A stretch of 64,000 bases of DNA from assembly GCF_016863435.1 (NCBI RefSeq), contig NZ_BOOW01000027.1:1-64000 (forward strand), read 5' to 3'. The stretch is from Sinosporangium siamense (GTDB taxonomy: Bacteria; Actinomycetota; Actinomycetes; Streptosporangiales; Streptosporangiaceae). Below are positions 42,058 through 51,236 of this stretch, piece after piece. A program made the translations under genes and the position numbers. Under the pieces are notes generated by a model, which did no database searches, was not told the origin of the DNA, and saw only the letters and a list, made by a program, of their open reading frames with translations. Positions within the stretch are counted from its first letter, which is position 1. Every line of letters starts with the position of its first letter.

Positions 42058-42912
42058 TTAGCTGTCGGTGTCGTGGTCTCTGCGGCGCAGATAACGCTCG
42101 AATTCCGCCGCGATGGCGTCGCCGCTCGCCTCGGGCAGCTCGGCGGCGTCCTTGCGCTCCTCGAGCTCCCGCACGTATTCGGCGACCTCGCTGTCCTGCG
42201 AGGCCAGCTCGTCGACGCCGTGCTCCCACGCCCGCGCCTCCTCGGGCAGCTCGCCCAGCGGCATCGGGATGTCGAGGAGGTCCTCGACCCGGCGGAGCAG
42301 CGCCAGCGTGGCCTTGGGGTTGGGCGGCTGGGCGACGTAGTGCGGCACCGACGCCCACAGCGAGACCGACCGCATCCCCGAGGAGCCGAACGCCTGCTGC
42401 AGCACGCCCACGATGCCCGTGGGCCCCTCGTAGCGCGTCAGCTCCAGGTTGATCGCACGTGCCATGCCGGGGTCGCTCACCGCGCCCACGATCGGCACCG
42501 GACGGGTGTGGGGCGAGTCGTTGAGCAGCGCCCCGAGCAGCACCGCCGTCTCCACGCCGAGCTCACGGCAGATCTCCACGATCTCCTCGCAGAAGGTGCG
42601 CCAGCGCATGTTGGGCTCGATGCCGCGCAGGAGCACGACGTCACGCTCCAGGCCGGGCGGTCTGGCGTAGGAGAGTCTGGTGGTGGGCCAGGTGATGGAC
42701 CTGGTCAGCCCGTCGCCGAGCTCGACGATCGGCCGGGTCACCTGGAAGTCGTAGTAATCCTCGGGATCGAGGGAGATCAGAGGCGTCGCCTTCCAGGCCG
42801 TCTCCAGGTGCGTGAGCACGCCACTAGAGGCCTCACCTGCGTCGTTCCACCCTTCGAACGCCGCGATGAGCACCGGATCGACGAGCTCGGGGAGCCCTTC
42901 GAGCTCGATCAC
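42058..42912 (-). CDS. PAC2 family (proteasome-assembly chaperone-like) protein
   Basis: 284 residues, GTG start. PAC2 signature: LVDPVLIAAFEGWNDAGEASSG (about 11-32), then VVLLRGIEPNMRWRTF and GALLNDSPHTRPVPIVGAVS. Actinobacterial PAC2 proteins are linked to the Pup-proteasome era but their role is not proven. Minus-strand TAGGCT (42946-42941) followed by GAGAGGAGA gives a promoter with a short leader. Divergent from metH. Confidence 0.88.
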   Translation of the reverse strand: MIELEGLPELVDPVLIAAFEGWNDAGEASSGVLTHLETAWKATPLISLDPEDYYDFQVTRPIVELGDGLTRSITWPTTRLSYARPPGLERDVVLLRGIEPNMRWRTFCEEIVEICRELGVETAVLLGALLNDSPHTRPVPIVGAVSDPGMARAINLELTRYEGPTGIVGVLQQAFGSSGMRSVSLWASVPHYVAQPPNPKATLALLRRVEDLLDIPMPLGELPEEARAWEHGVDELASQDSEVAEYVRELEERKDAAELPEASGDAIAAEFERYLRRRDHDTDS

Positions 42913-42940
42913 GCGCCGTCTCCTCTCGCTGTTTGGGCTA

Positions 42941-42946
42941 AGCCTA
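42941..42946 (-). promoter_or_regulatory. -10 box of the PAC2 gene
   Basis: TAGGCT on the minus strand; transcription would start near 42934, leaving about 22 nt with a GAGAGGAGA ribosome-binding site before the GTG at 42912. Confidence 0.5.
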
Positions 42947-43194
42947 TGTGTTGCGACCCCCCTCGCGTTAAACGAGCGGCGAGCCGACTCGAAGAGAGCT
43001 TTAGCGAGCGTAGCGAGCCTTGGCGGGCCGAGGGGAGAGGGAACGCGACCATAAGCGCGGAGTGGCGAGCCGGGCTCGGAAAAAGCTCGCGCGGGCGGGG
43101 CGCGGGATACCCGGAGAAGCCGCTGCTCGGAGCGGCCGCACGGCCGGAGGAAGAGCCCGGCCCGGCGTTCCCGGGGAAGGGAATTCGGCCTGGA

Positions 43195-43200
43195 TAGGCT
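43195..43200 (+). promoter_or_regulatory. -10 box for leaderless metH mRNA
   Basis: TAGGCT lies 6 nt before the ATG at 43207. A leaderless transcript leaves no room for a 5' riboswitch. Confidence 0.6.
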
Positions 43201-43206
43201 GGCCGC

Positions 43207-46200
43207 ATGACTCTCACGTCGTCGTTCAGAGAGGCTTTGTCACGTCGCGTTCTGGTCGCGGACGGGGCCATGGGGACGATGTTGCAGGCTCATGACCTCT
43301 CGCTCGAGGATTTCGACGGCCACGACGGCTGTAACGAGGTCCTCAACGTCACCCGCCCGGATATCGTCCGCGCGGTGCACGACGCCTATTTCGCGGCGGG
43401 TGTCGACTGCGTCGAGACGAACACCTTCGGCGCCAACCTTGGGAATCTAGGCGAATATCGCATTAGCTCCCGCATTTACGAATTGTCCCAAGCAGGTGCC
43501 CGGCTGGCCAGAGAAAGGGCCGACCACTGGTCCGCCCCCGGACACCCGAGGTTCGTGCTGGGATCGATGGGCCCTGGCACGAAGCTCCCGACTCTCGGGC
43601 ACGTGCCGTACCGGCGGCTCCGCGACGCGAGCGAGGAGAACGCCAGGGGCCTGATCGACGGCGGCGCCGACGCGCTGATCGTCGAAACCTGCCAGGACCT
43701 GCTCCAGGTGAAGGCCGCGGTCGTGGGAGCGCTCCGCGCGGTGGCCGGGGCCGGGCGCGACATCCCCGTGATCGCGCAGGTGACCATCGAGACCAACGGG
43801 GCGATGCTCCTCGGATCGGAGATCGGCGCCGCGCTGACCGCGATCGAGCCGCTCGGAGCCGACATGATCGGCCTCAACTGCGCCACCGGCCCGGCGGAGA
43901 TGAGCGAGCACCTGCGCTACCTCGCCCGGCACTCCCGCCTGCCGCTGTCCTGCATGCCCAACGCGGGGCTGCCCGAGCTGACGTCCGCAGGGGCGCACTA
44001 CCCGCTCTCGCCGGACGAGCTCGCCGGCGCGCACGAGGGGTTCGTGCGCGACTACGGCCTGAGCCTGGTGGGCGGATGCTGTGGCACGACACCCGAGCAC
44101 ATGCGCCGGGTGGTGGAGCGGGTGCGCGGCCGCGAGCCGGCGGCGCGGCGGCCGCGGCCCGAGCCGGGGGCCTCCTCGCTCTACCAGGCGGTCGCCTTCC
44201 GGCAGGACACCTCCTACCTCGCCATCGGCGAGCGGAACAACGCCAACGGCTCCAAGGCGTTCCGGGAGGCGATGCTCGCCGGGCACTGGGACGAGTGCGT
44301 TGAGATCGCGCGGGCGCAGGCCAGGGACGGGGCGCACATGCTCGACCTTTGCGTCGACTACGTGGGGCGGGACGGCGTGGCCGACATGAAGGAGCTGGCC
44401 TTCCGCCTGGCGACCGCCTCGACCCTGCCGATCGTGCTCGACTCGACCGAGCCCGAGGTGCTGCGGGCGGGGCTGGAGATGCTCGGCGGGCGCGCGGTCG
44501 TCAACTCGGTCAACTACGAGGACGGCGACGGCCCGGACTCGCGCTTCACCCGGATCATGCGCCTGGTGAAGGAGCACGGCGCGGCCGTGGTCGCGATGTG
44601 CATCGACGAGGAGGGGCAGGCCCGCACCGCCGGGTGGAAGGTGCGCGTGGCGTCGCGGACCATCGGCGACCTGGCCGGCCGGTGGGGGATGGCGGTGGAG
44701 GACATCGTCGTCGACTGCCTCACCTTTCCCATCGCCACCGGCCAGGAGGAGACCCGCCGCGACGGGGCCGAGACGATCGAGGCCGTCCGCGAGCTCAAGC
44801 GGCTCTACCCGTCCGTGCAGACGACCCTCGGGGTGTCCAACATCTCCTTCGGCCTCAATCCGGCCGCCCGCGTCGTGCTCAACTCCGTCTTCCTCAACGA
44901 GTGCGTCAACGCGGGGCTCGACTCGGCGATCGTGCACGCCTCCAAGATCCTCCCGACGGCCCGCATCCCCGAGGAGCAGCGCGAGGTCGCGCTCGACCTG
45001 GTCTACGACCGCAGGCGCCCGGGCTACGACCCGCTGCAGCGGTTCATGGAGCTGTTCGAGGGCGTCGACCTGGGCGCGGTGCGCGCGGACCGGGCGGCCG
45101 AGCTGGCCGCGCTGCCGCTGTGGGAGCGGCTCAAGCGGCGCGTCGTGGACGGCGAGCGCAAGGGGCTTGCGGCCGATCTCGACGAGGCCCTGGCGCGGCG
45201 GCCCGCCCTGGAGATCGTCAACGACGTGCTGCTCGACGGCATGAGGACGGTGGGCGACCTGTTCGGCTCGGGCGAGATGCAGCTGCCCTTCGTGCTCCAG
45301 TCGGCCGAGGTCATGAAGACCGCCGTGGCCTACCTCGAACCCCACATGGAGAAGGTGGAGGACGGCGGCAAGGGCCGCATCGTGCTCGCCACCGTCAAGG
45401 GCGACGTGCACGACATCGGCAAGAACCTCGTGGACATCATCCTGTCCAACAACGGCTACGAGGTGATCAACCTCGGCATCAAGCAGCCGGTGTCGTCGAT
45501 CCTCGCCGCCGCAGAGGAGATGCGGGCCGACGTGATCGGCATGTCGGGCCTGCTGGTCAAGTCCACCGTGATCATGCGGGAGAACCTCGAGGAGATGAAC
45601 GCCCGCGGTCTCGCCCGCCGATACCCCGTCCTGCTCGGCGGGGCCGCGCTGACCCGGGCCTACGTGGAGCAGGATCTCGCCGCGCTGTTCCAGGGCGAGG
45701 TGCGCTACGCCCGCGACGCCTTCGAGGGGCTGCGGCTGATGGACGCCTTCATGGCGGTCAAACGCGGCGGCGCCGCCCCGCCCCCGCTGCGCGAGCGGCG
45801 TGTCCGGACCGGGGCGACGCTGCGGCGCACCCCGGTGGAGGAGCTCCCGGCCCGGTCGGACGTGGCGGCCGACAACCCGGTGCCCGCCGCCCCCTTCCAC
45901 GGCGACCGTGTCGTCAGGGGCGTTCCGCTGGCCGGCTATGCGGCCTGCCTGGACGAGCGGGCGACGTTCATGGGCCAGTGGGGGCTGAAGGCGGCCCGAG
46001 GGGGCGGCGGGCCGTCCTACGAGGAGCTGGTGGAGACCGAGGGGCGGCCCCGGTTGCGCATGTGGCTGGAGCGCATGCAGACCGAGGGGCTGCTGGAGGC
46101 CGCCGTGGTCTACGGCTACTACCCCTGCGTGAGCGAGGGCGACTCGCTCGTCGTCCTCGGCGAGGAGGGCGGCGAGCGCACCCGCTTCACGTTTCCCCGG

Positions 46201-46665
46201 CAGCGCCGCGACCGGCATCTGTGCCTGTCGGACTTCTTCAGGTCCCGGGCGTCGGGCCAGACCGACGTGGTGGCCTTCCAGATCGTCACCGTGGGCGGCC
46301 GGGTCGGCGAGGCCGCCGCGGAGCTGTTCGCCGCGCACGCCTACCGCGACTACCTGGAGCTGCACGGCCTTTCCGTGCAGCTCACCGAGGCGCTGGCGGA
46401 ATACTGGCACGCCCGGGTGCGCGCGGAGCTCGGGATCGGCGGTCACGAGTCCCTGACGGCCATGCTCAAGGTCGGCTTCCAGGGGTGCCGCTACTCGTTC
46501 GGCTATCCGGCCTGTCCCAATCTGGAGGACCAGCGGCAGCTCGTGGAGCTGCTCGACCCGGCCCGCATCGGCGTGACCCTGTCGGAGGAGTTCCAGCTCC
46601 ACCCCGAGCAGGCCACCTCGGCCCTCGTGGTCCATCACCCCGAGGCGAAATACTTCAACGTCTAG
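43207..46665 (+). CDS. metH: Cobalamin-dependent methionine synthase
   Basis: 1152 residues, complete four-domain MetH. Homocysteine domain (about 1-325; DGAMGTMLQAHDLSLEDFDG; zinc Cys291-Cys292 in VGGCCGTTPEH), methyl-tetrahydrofolate pterin domain (about 330-610; NNANGSKAFREAM, DLCVDYVGRDG), B12 cap and binding domain (about 645-870; cobalt His735 in DVHDIGKN, then SGLLVKSTVIMRENLEEM), and the reactivation domain (about 900-1152; EELVETEGRPRLRMW, FGYPACPNLEDQ). It transfers the methyl group from methyl-folate to homocysteine through methyl-cobalamin. Leaderless start confirmed by the TAGGCT box. An antisense frame covers almost the whole gene but is a GC-bias artefact. Confidence 0.97.
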   Translation: MTLTSSFREALSRRVLVADGAMGTMLQAHDLSLEDFDGHDGCNEVLNVTRPDIVRAVHDAYFAAGVDCVETNTFGANLGNLGEYRISSRIYELSQAGARLARERADHWSAPGHPRFVLGSMGPGTKLPTLGHVPYRRLRDASEENARGLIDGGADALIVETCQDLLQVKAAVVGALRAVAGAGRDIPVIAQVTIETNGAMLLGSEIGAALTAIEPLGADMIGLNCATGPAEMSEHLRYLARHSRLPLSCMPNAGLPELTSAGAHYPLSPDELAGAHEGFVRDYGLSLVGGCCGTTPEHMRRVVERVRGREPAARRPRPEPGASSLYQAVAFRQDTSYLAIGERNNANGSKAFREAMLAGHWDECVEIARAQARDGAHMLDLCVDYVGRDGVADMKELAFRLATASTLPIVLDSTEPEVLRAGLEMLGGRAVVNSVNYEDGDGPDSRFTRIMRLVKEHGAAVVAMCIDEEGQARTAGWKVRVASRTIGDLAGRWGMAVEDIVVDCLTFPIATGQEETRRDGAETIEAVRELKRLYPSVQTTLGVSNISFGLNPAARVVLNSVFLNECVNAGLDSAIVHASKILPTARIPEEQREVALDLVYDRRRPGYDPLQRFMELFEGVDLGAVRADRAAELAALPLWERLKRRVVDGERKGLAADLDEALARRPALEIVNDVLLDGMRTVGDLFGSGEMQLPFVLQSAEVMKTAVAYLEPHMEKVEDGGKGRIVLATVKGDVHDIGKNLVDIILSNNGYEVINLGIKQPVSSILAAAEEMRADVIGMSGLLVKSTVIMRENLEEMNARGLARRYPVLLGGAALTRAYVEQDLAALFQGEVRYARDAFEGLRLMDAFMAVKRGGAAPPPLRERRVRTGATLRRTPVEELPARSDVAADNPVPAAPFHGDRVVRGVPLAGYAACLDERATFMGQWGLKAARGGGGPSYEELVETEGRPRLRMWLERMQTEGLLEAAVVYGYYPCVSEGDSLVVLGEEGGERTRFTFPRQRRDRHLCLSDFFRSRASGQTDVVAFQIVTVGGRVGEAAAELFAAHAYRDYLELHGLSVQLTEALAEYWHARVRAELGIGGHESLTAMLKVGFQGCRYSFGYPACPNLEDQRQLVELLDPARIGVTLSEEFQLHPEQATSALVVHHPEAKYFNV

Positions 46666-46700
46666 CAATGTCTAAGCATGTAGACGGTTAATCAGCCGCT

Positions 46701-46726
46701 CCGCGCCCGGTCCGCACCGGGCGCGG
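46701..46726 (+). terminator. Terminator hairpin after metH
   Basis: CCGCGCCCGGT (46701-46711) pairs perfectly with ACCGGGCGCGG (46716-46726) around CCGC, 36 bp after the metH stop; a modest T-containing tail (CGTGGTCTTAG) follows. Confidence 0.65.
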
Positions 46727-46789
46727 CGTGGTCTTAGCAGACATGGACCCGGGCAGAACAAATGGTCTCGGGCAAATGAAGGGGTGCAC

Positions 46790-47431
46790 GTGGAAGCTGT
46801 CTTCTTCGACATGGACGGCCTGCTGGCGGACACGGAGAAGGTGTGGCTGCTGGTGGAGACCGAGGTCATGGAGCGGCTCGGCGGAGAGTGGAGCCACGAG
46901 CACCAGCGCAATCTCGTCGGCGGCTCGATGGAGCGCACGGTCGACTACATGATCAAGCACTCGCGCGTCCCGGTGTCCCCGCAGGTCCTGCGGCAGTGGC
47001 TCACCGAGGGCATGACCCGCCGGCTGAGCGAGGGCGTCGAGGCCATGCCGGGCGCGCTGGAGCTGCTCGGCGAGGTCGTCGCGGCCGGTGTGCCGGCGGC
47101 GCTCGTGACGTCGTCGGTGCCCGAGATCGCCGGCCTCGTGCTCGACCACATCGGGCGCGCGCACTTCTCGGCCATCGTGACCGCCGGGGATGTGACCCGC
47201 ACCAAACCCCACCCCGAGCCCTACCTGACGGCGGCCCGCCTGCTGGGGGTGGATCCGGCCCGCTGCGTGGTGCTGGAGGACTCCCCGAACGGCGTGGCCG
47301 CGGCGACCGCCGCGGGCTGCGCGGTCGTGGCGGTGCCGAGCCTGCTGCCCATCGAGCCGGCTCCCGGCCGCGCCGTGGTGTCCTCACTCCTCGATGTGGA
47401 TCTTCCGTACCTCCGGTCCCTCATCCCCTAG
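46790..47431 (+). CDS. HAD family hydrolase (beta-phosphoglucomutase-like phosphatase)
   Basis: 213 residues. Motif I FFDMDGLLADTEK (Asp nucleophile near residue 8), motif II LVTSSVPE, motif III Lys in TRTKPHPEPYL and motif IV CVVLEDSPNGV place it in HAD subfamily IA. GTG 46790 has AAGGGG 5 nt upstream; GTG 46784 is a close in-frame alternative. Substrate unknown, probably a sugar phosphate. Confidence 0.88.
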   Translation: MEAVFFDMDGLLADTEKVWLLVETEVMERLGGEWSHEHQRNLVGGSMERTVDYMIKHSRVPVSPQVLRQWLTEGMTRRLSEGVEAMPGALELLGEVVAAGVPAALVTSSVPEIAGLVLDHIGRAHFSAIVTAGDVTRTKPHPEPYLTAARLLGVDPARCVVLEDSPNGVAAATAAGCAVVAVPSLLPIEPAPGRAVVSSLLDVDLPYLRSLIP

Positions 47432-47439
47432 GGGTTGAT

Positions 47440-47460
47440 CCCCTCCCTCCGGAGGAGGGG
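47440..47460 (+). terminator. Hairpin after the HAD gene
   Basis: CCCCTCC (47440-47446) pairs with GGAGGGG (47454-47460), loop 7 nt, 8 bp after the stop codon. Confidence 0.5.
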
Positions 47461-47519
47461 AGAACGCCCGGGTGCGTGCCAGGATGGAGGTGCACGGACG
47501 AGACGAGGGGCGGCAGATT

Positions 47520-48017
47520 ATGGACTTCAACGACATCGCTTGGCTCCCGCTTTGCGGAGGGCTCACCGCCGTGGGGTTGGTCCTCAGCTTCCTGGCGATG
47601 CGGCGCAAGGGCCTGGCGGCCGGACTACGGGGCCTGGCATGGTCGCTGCTGCCGCTCGCGGCCTATCTGATCGGCGCCCTGCAGACCCTCTGGAGCATCG
47701 GCACCTCCATCGCCGGCTTCCTCGCGGGGCTCGTCTTCTCGCCCACGGTGTGGGTCGGCGTGGCGCTGACGGGTCTCGCCGTCGTCCTCTACGTCGCCTC
47801 CGGCTATATGTACGGCAGAGGCGCACGCTCGGCCGGGACCTCCGCGGCCAAGGGCGGCGGCGGGTCCGCCCCCGCCGCGCCGTCCGCGCAGGCCGGGCCG
47901 GCCGCCCCTCAGGCGCCCGCCGCGCCGCGCCGCCCGCAGGTCGCCAAGTCGAAGCCGAAGGCCGACGACGACTTTTCTGACATCGAAGAGCTGCTCAAGC
48001 GTCGAGGCATCAGTTAG
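47520..48017 (+). CDS. Small conserved membrane protein with acidic C-terminus
   Basis: 165 residues from ATG 47520 (MDFNDIAWLPL). Three membrane helices: LCGGLTAVGLVLSFLAMRR, LLPLAAYLIGALQTLWSIG with SIAGFLAGLVFSPTVWVG, and ALTGLAVVLYVASGYMYG, then a long Ala/Pro/Lys linker and the conserved tail DDDFSDIEELLKRRGIS. The tail motif is shared by actinobacterial homologues, sometimes misnamed cellulose synthase. Function unknown. Confidence 0.8.
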   Translation: MDFNDIAWLPLCGGLTAVGLVLSFLAMRRKGLAAGLRGLAWSLLPLAAYLIGALQTLWSIGTSIAGFLAGLVFSPTVWVGVALTGLAVVLYVASGYMYGRGARSAGTSAAKGGGGSAPAAPSAQAGPAAPQAPAAPRRPQVAKSKPKADDDFSDIEELLKRRGIS

Positions 48018-48018
48018 G

Positions 48019-48070
48019 AGGGCGGGGCTCCCGGAGGGGAAGACCGGGGGCCCGCGCCGCCCTGAGTTTT
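48019..48070 (+). terminator. Terminator with long inner loop after the membrane protein gene
   Basis: AGGGCGG (48019-48025) pairs with CCGCCCT (48057-48063), followed by GAGTTTT; the intervening sequence can form further GC pairs. Confidence 0.6.
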
Positions 48071-48206
48071 GCGTGTTGTTTCAATTCCGAGACGTAACTA
48101 AAACACCGCTCTGACAATCACCTCAAGATCAACACGAATCCGTTTCGGCCGAATCACGGTTGAGCCACAGCCCGTGTTGAGGTACTGGTCAGCGCAGCTC
48201 AGCGCA

Positions 48207-48275
48207 TAGATTCTGCCTCCAGGGGTCCACACGTGGACCTCTGCCGACATGTCATCTTGCTTGGTGTCATGTCGG
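48207..48275 (+). promoter_or_regulatory. Promoter and palindromes upstream of the peptide-ABC operon
   Basis: TAGATT (48207-48212) is a TANNNT -10 box; transcription would begin near 48219. GGTCCACACGTGGACC (48224-48239) is a perfect 7+2+7 palindrome just downstream, a likely repressor site. CCGACATG (48244-48251) and CATGTCGG (48268-48275) form a further inverted repeat. This region is less GC-rich than its surroundings. Confidence 0.5.
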
Positions 48276-48313
48276 CCGGACAAGAACCGTCTGGCAGCAG
48301 GGGGCCGAATCTC

Positions 48314-49309
48314 ATGACCGCACCGCTCGACGTCTCGGGCCCTCATCTCCCCGGAGATGAGGGCGCCGGCCCCTCGGCGGGCGCAGGCGTGGCGATCCAG
48401 GGAAGGTCTCTCAGTCAAATCGCGTGGGCCCGCCTGAAGCGGGACCGCGTGGCCATGGCGGGGCTCGCGATCGTGGTCTTCCTGATCCTCGTCGCGGTCT
48501 TCGCGCCGCTCATCGTGAACCTCTTCGGCCACCCGCCGCTCCAGCACTACCGCAACATGGTCGACCCGACCACCCAGGTGCCGAAGGGCGCCTTCGGCGG
48601 CATCAGTACGGACTTCCTCTTCGGCGTCGAGCCGCAGAACGGCCGCGACATCTTCAGCCGGGTCGTCTACGGCGCGCGGATCTCCCTGCTGATCGCCTTC
48701 CTGGCCACGCTGCTGTCGGTGGTGATCGGCACCGTCCTCGGCGTCGTCGCGGGCTTCGCGGGCGGCTGGGTGGACACCATCATCAGCCGGGCTATGGACG
48801 TCTTCCTCGCCTTCCCGATCCTGGTCTTCGCCATCGCGCTCGCCGGGGTCGTGCCGGACGAGGCCCTCGGATTGTCCGGCGACACCCTCCGCGTGTCCCT
48901 GCTGGTCTTCATCATCGGCTTCTTCAACTGGCCCTACATCGCGAGGATCATCCGAGGCCAGACGCTCTCACTGCGCGAGCGCGAGTTCGTGGACGCCGCA
49001 CGCAGCCTGGGCGCACGCCGGCCGTACATCATCTTCCGCGAGCTGCTGCCGAACCTCATGGCGCCGATCCTCATCTACGCCACGCTGCTCATCCCGACCA
49101 ACATCCTGTTCGAGGCCGCGCTGTCGTTCCTCGGCGTCGGGGTGCGGCCGCCGACGCCGACCTGGGGAGGCATGCTCGCGGACGCGGTGCGCTACTACAC
49201 CGTGCCGCACTTCGCGATCTTCCCCGGACTGGCGATCTTCCTCACGGTTCTGGCGTTCAACCTCTTCGGAGACGGCCTGCGCGACGCTCTCGACCCACGT
49301 GCTCGATGA
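48314..49309 (+). CDS. ABC transporter permease (DppC/OppC type)
   Basis: 331 residues if started at ATG 48314, which has AGGGGGCC 8 nt upstream; ATG 48269 is in frame. Six membrane helices; the first follows RLKRDRVAMAGLAIVVFLILVAVF, and the EAA loop REFVDAARSLGARRPYIIFRELLPN is typical of DppC/OppC. First gene of the five-gene operon, an order (permease C before the binding protein) that is less usual. Confidence 0.9.
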   Translation: MTAPLDVSGPHLPGDEGAGPSAGAGVAIQGRSLSQIAWARLKRDRVAMAGLAIVVFLILVAVFAPLIVNLFGHPPLQHYRNMVDPTTQVPKGAFGGISTDFLFGVEPQNGRDIFSRVVYGARISLLIAFLATLLSVVIGTVLGVVAGFAGGWVDTIISRAMDVFLAFPILVFAIALAGVVPDEALGLSGDTLRVSLLVFIIGFFNWPYIARIIRGQTLSLREREFVDAARSLGARRPYIIFRELLPNLMAPILIYATLLIPTNILFEAALSFLGVGVRPPTPTWGGMLADAVRYYTVPHFAIFPGLAIFLTVLAFNLFGDGLRDALDPRAR

Positions 49310-49366
49310 CTTTCCGCCGTCCCACATGTTCCTCGATTTCCTAACGATCAAGGGGTGTACCACGAA

Positions 49367-51145
49367 ATGAAGAGAAAACCCACATTGGCGGCCGTCGCTC
49401 TCGGCGCCGTCATCACGCTCGGCCTGTCGGCCTGCGGAGGTGGCGGAGGGGGCGGAACCACGTCCGGCGGGGGCGACAACCAGGGCGCCGCGGCCAAGGG
49501 CGAGTTCAACGCGGCCCTCACCAAGGTGTTCAACCCGTCCACCAAGAAGGGCGGAACCCTCAAGTTCGCCAACCCCGGCGAGTGGGACTCCCTTGACCCG
49601 GCCGACACGTACTACGCGTACACCTGGAACTTCATCCGCTTGTACGGCCGAGCCCTCGTGATGTTCAAGTCCGCTCCCGGCCCCGACGGCAACACGGTCG
49701 TGCCGGACCTCGCCGAGAGCCTCGGCAAGCCGAGCAAGGACTTCAAGACCTGGACCTACACCCTGCGTAAGGGCCTGAAGTACGAGGACGGCTCGCCGAT
49801 CACGGCCAAGGACGTGAAATACGCCGTGAGCCGGACGGTCGACCGGGAGACCTTCCCCAACGGCCCGACCTACATGGGCGACATGCTCAACTGGCCGAAG
49901 GACTACAAGGGCCCCTACAAGTCCAAGGGCGCCAACATCGACTCGGCCATCGAGACCCCCGACGACCACACGATCGTCTTCAAGCTGAAGCAGCCCTACT
50001 CCGGCTTCGACTACCTGGCCCAGATGCCCGGCACCATGCCGGTGCCCGAGGGCAAGGACACCGGGACGAAGTACCAGGAGCACGTGATCTCCTCGGGCCC
50101 CTACATGTTCGAGAAGAACGAGATCGGCAAGGGCTTCAGCATGGTCCGGAACCCCAACTGGGACGCCGCGACCGACCCGAACCGTCCCGCGCTGCCCGAC
50201 CGCATCGAGGTGCAGCTCAAGGTCAACGCCGACGACATGGACAACCGCCTGCTCTCGGGCGACATCCACGTCGACGTCACGGGCAACGGCGTGAGCTCCG
50301 CCGCGCAGGGCCGCGTGCTCTCGGACCCGAACCTGAAGGCCGGCACCGACAACGCCGTCATGCAGCGCCTCTGGTACACCTCGGTCAGCCCGACGGTGAA
50401 GCCGCTCGACAACATCGACTGCCGCAAGGCCGTGCTCTACGCCACCGACCGGGCCGGCTACCAGTCCGCCTACGGCGGCGAGTTCACCGGCGGCGAGATC
50501 GCCACGGGCCTGCTGCCGCCGACCGTTCCCGGCTTCGAGCGGTTCGACCTCTACCCGGCGGGTCCCGACAACACCGGCGACCTGAACAAGGCCAAGGAGC
50601 ACCTGACCAAGTGCGGCCAGCCGAACGGCTTTGAGACCAACATCGCCTACCGCGCCGAGCGCCCGAAGGAGAAGCAGACCGCCGAGGCCCTGCAGCAGGC
50701 TCTCGGCCGGGTCGGCATCAAGCTGACGCTCAAGCCGTATCCGCAGGGCGACTACTTCTCGCTCTACGCCGGCAAGCCGTCCTACGTCGTCGAGAACAAG
50801 CTGGGCCTGTCCGTCAACGGCTGGGGCTCGGACTACCCCGACGGCTACGGCTTCCTGCAGCAGATCGTGGACAGCCGCGTCATCCGTCCGGGCGGCGGCT
50901 CCTCCAACGTCAGCGTCCGCATCCCCGACGTGGACAAGATGATCGACCAGTCGCTCACCGAGCCCGACGCCGAGAAGCTCAAGCCTCTCTGGGCTCAGAT
51001 CGACAAGCGCGTCATGGAGGAGGCCGTGATCCTTCCCGGCGTGTGGGCCAAGGCCCTCCTCATCCGCGGCAAGGGACTGACGAACGTCTACGTCAGCGAC
51101 AGCCAGCAGATGTACGACTACGTCGGACTCGGCGTCCAGCAATAG
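49367..51145 (+). CDS. ABC transporter substrate-binding lipoprotein (family 5, peptide type)
   Basis: 592 residues. Signal peptide with lipobox LGLSACGG (lipidated Cys about 25), then a Gly/Ser-rich spacer and the family 5 solute-binding domain: GTLKFANPGEWDSLDPADTYY, TWTYTLRKGLKYEDGSPITAKDVKYA, FSMVRNPNWD. Captures oligopeptides or similar solutes outside the membrane. AAGGGGTG precedes ATG 49367. Second in the operon. Confidence 0.93.
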   Translation: MKRKPTLAAVALGAVITLGLSACGGGGGGGTTSGGGDNQGAAAKGEFNAALTKVFNPSTKKGGTLKFANPGEWDSLDPADTYYAYTWNFIRLYGRALVMFKSAPGPDGNTVVPDLAESLGKPSKDFKTWTYTLRKGLKYEDGSPITAKDVKYAVSRTVDRETFPNGPTYMGDMLNWPKDYKGPYKSKGANIDSAIETPDDHTIVFKLKQPYSGFDYLAQMPGTMPVPEGKDTGTKYQEHVISSGPYMFEKNEIGKGFSMVRNPNWDAATDPNRPALPDRIEVQLKVNADDMDNRLLSGDIHVDVTGNGVSSAAQGRVLSDPNLKAGTDNAVMQRLWYTSVSPTVKPLDNIDCRKAVLYATDRAGYQSAYGGEFTGGEIATGLLPPTVPGFERFDLYPAGPDNTGDLNKAKEHLTKCGQPNGFETNIAYRAERPKEKQTAEALQQALGRVGIKLTLKPYPQGDYFSLYAGKPSYVVENKLGLSVNGWGSDYPDGYGFLQQIVDSRVIRPGGGSSNVSVRIPDVDKMIDQSLTEPDAEKLKPLWAQIDKRVMEEAVILPGVWAKALLIRGKGLTNVYVSDSQQMYDYVGLGVQQ

Positions 51146-51236
51146 CAGGCGACGGCCGTCAACGAATAGTTAGGCAGGTGAAGGCGTAGGTGACCGCCGG
51201 GGAGAGGATCCCCGGCGGTCACCGGGGCCGGGCACT

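Noticed and set aside
43160-43206. Possible cobalamin riboswitch before metH (GGGGAAGGG)
   Set aside because: The leaderless promoter leaves no 5' leader and the other conserved B12-box elements are missing.
43447-46668. 1073-codon minus-strand open frame opposite metH
   Set aside because: metH on the plus strand is complete with all motifs; the antisense frame is His/Gly/Arg-rich and lacks domains, an effect of GC-rich third codon positions.
48968-51142. Long minus-strand frame opposite the peptide-ABC genes
   Set aside because: The plus-strand permease and lipoprotein are unmistakable; the antisense translation is Val/Gly/Arg-rich without motifs.
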